64,000 bases of DNA. Origin: Chitinophagaceae bacterium. Its GTDB lineage: Bacteria > Bacteroidota > Bacteroidia > Chitinophagales > Chitinophagaceae. The position numbers and the translations under genes are program-made. The notes beneath the pieces are model-generated. The model ran no database searches, was not told where the DNA came from, and saw nothing but the letters and a program-made list of their open reading frames with translations. Positions within the stretch are counted from its first letter, which is position 1. The number at the start of each line of letters is the position of its first letter. Shown here piece by piece: positions 63,111 to 64,000 of this stretch. The stretch covers positions 310,001 to 374,000 of the forward strand of contig JADKJV010000001.1 in assembly GCA_016720825.1 (NCBI GenBank), in the 5' to 3' direction.

Positions 63111-64000
63111 CATGAGGCAGATAATTCTCGCAGGTATATTGTTGATCTGTTCGTTTTTGCAAATGCCCAAAATGTTGGTATCGGCACGATAACACCAACC
63201 ACAAAATTGCATGTAGTTGGAACCAGTCCGAATATTGCAACGTTTTCTGGCGGAGATATGATGTATATAACCCTTGCTGAAGGCATCAATAACAGAGGAT
63301 ACATTGGCTCATATGCAGGAAATGCGGAAGATGTTGACTTTGGCACTTATGGAGGCAATGCTTCTGGCAAGCTCCATTTAACAATTATGGATGTCCCCAA
63401 ACTTACCGTTGCCACATCAGGCAATATTGGTATCGGTACAACAACGCCTTTAAGTTTATTACACACTACGAACGGTTCAGTATTATTTGATGGCACCACA
63501 GGAGCAACTCCTGTTGCCGGTGCTGGTGCCAGAATGATGTGGATCCCAACTAAAAAAGCATTTCGTGCTGGCGAAATATTCGGAACGCAGTGGGATGATG
63601 CACTCATTGGTAACTGGACTTTTGCCGGCGGGCTCAACAATACCGCTATGGGAATTGGAACCACTGTATTTGGTTTTAATAACATAGCATATGGCGATTA
63701 CTCATTTAACGCTGGCACAAGTGCTATTACAGACGGAATTTCTTCAGCCGCATTCGGCGTGGGCAACCGCTCCAAATACTGGTCTGGTATGGTTGTGGGA
63801 CATTGGAACGACAGCACTGCCGGTTCCCAAAACTGTTGCAGCGATCCGCTCAACCGGCTTTTTCAAATTGGGAACGGGGCAAACAATTTCACCCGCAGTA
63901 ATGCAATGACTGTCCTGGAAAACGGCAAAGTGGGCATTGGCACAACAACCCCTGCACAATTACTGGATGTAAACGGTGGCATTGAAGTTGGTAACACTAC
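63111..64000 (+). CDS. Second copy of the surface protein (5' part, frame broken once)
   Basis: It starts at ATG 63111 with a signal-like segment (RQIILAGILLICS) and continues in frame to the end of the window without a stop once a missing base near 63150-63153 is supplied. NVGIGTITPTTKLHVVGTSP, GDMMYITLAEGINNRGYIG, GNIGIGTTTPLSLLH, GIGTTTPAQLLDVNGGIEV and the head-like FNNIAYGDYSFNAGTS, SSAAFGVGNRSKYW match the first copy almost residue for residue, with scattered substitutions. The C-terminal FG-GAP half lies beyond the window. The long stretch 63153-64000 is intact, which confirms the frame restored in the first copy. Confidence 0.8.

Overview
The window reads as chromosomal DNA of a Bacteroidota, most likely a Chitinophagaceae-type genus (class Chitinophagia). 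This rests on the mix of genes and signals: a SusC/SusD pair, a PorZ-like type IX secretion protein, DUF1501/DUF1800 partners, a large two-component-propeller histidine kinase, a CarB without its C-terminal regulatory domain, TAnnTTTG-type -7 promoter elements and no clear Shine-Dalgarno sites. No rRNA, tRNA, CRISPR array, integrase, transposase or prophage gene was seen.

Layout. 1-2.4 kb: the end of an OPT peptide transporter and a POT peptide transporter. 2.5-5.5 kb (-): DUF1800 then DUF1501, separated by a 300-bp word-repeat tract. 5.6-9.0 kb: an AlkB-type membrane monooxygenase, and an M43 metalloprotease lipoprotein flanked by two paralogous small cytochrome c lipoproteins. 9.0-16.8 kb: serS, a small conserved protein, a cyclophilin, a TonB-dependent outer-membrane barrel, gcvH, an ECF sigma/anti-sigma pair and VanZ. 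17-24 kb: a Gly-rich DUF937-like protein, prfA, an amidohydrolase, a lipoprotein, recO and porZ. 24-32 kb: an RND transporter and a SusC/SusD pair. 32-41 kb: a conserved exported protein, a TlpA-like thioredoxin, gatB, a double-PDZ protein, alaS, an M23 peptidase and a MerR regulator. 42-48.6 kb (-): a tight chain rsfS-ftsH-LUD-GGCT-lpxH-propeller-mscS, much of it joined by ATGA overlaps. 48.7-56.5 kb: birA, a beta-barrel protein, bcp, a second M23 peptidase, a lipoprotein and carB. 56.7-64 kb: a hybrid propeller sensor kinase, its LuxR-type response regulator, and two tandem copies of a repeat-built surface protein, the second running off the window.

Two window-wide patterns stand out. First, most gene 3' ends carry long imperfect inverted repeats built from short reiterated words (CACAAAG, GCAAAGACGC, GTTGGAAG, AATTCCAAA, ATGTGGAAA, CTGCTCCCTGC and others). 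The arms are reverse complements, and the elements usually begin within a few bases of a stop codon. They look like a set of 3'-end-attached palindromic elements rather than ordinary terminators, and are the best candidate here for something not well described. Second, twelve genes, including the essential prfA and gatB, carry single-base indels, mostly in short homopolymers. Undoing 18 such events restores every full-length reading frame that can be checked, so these are most simply residual long-read assembly errors, not pseudogenes. Coordinates of those genes are given for the restored frame and each entry names the site.
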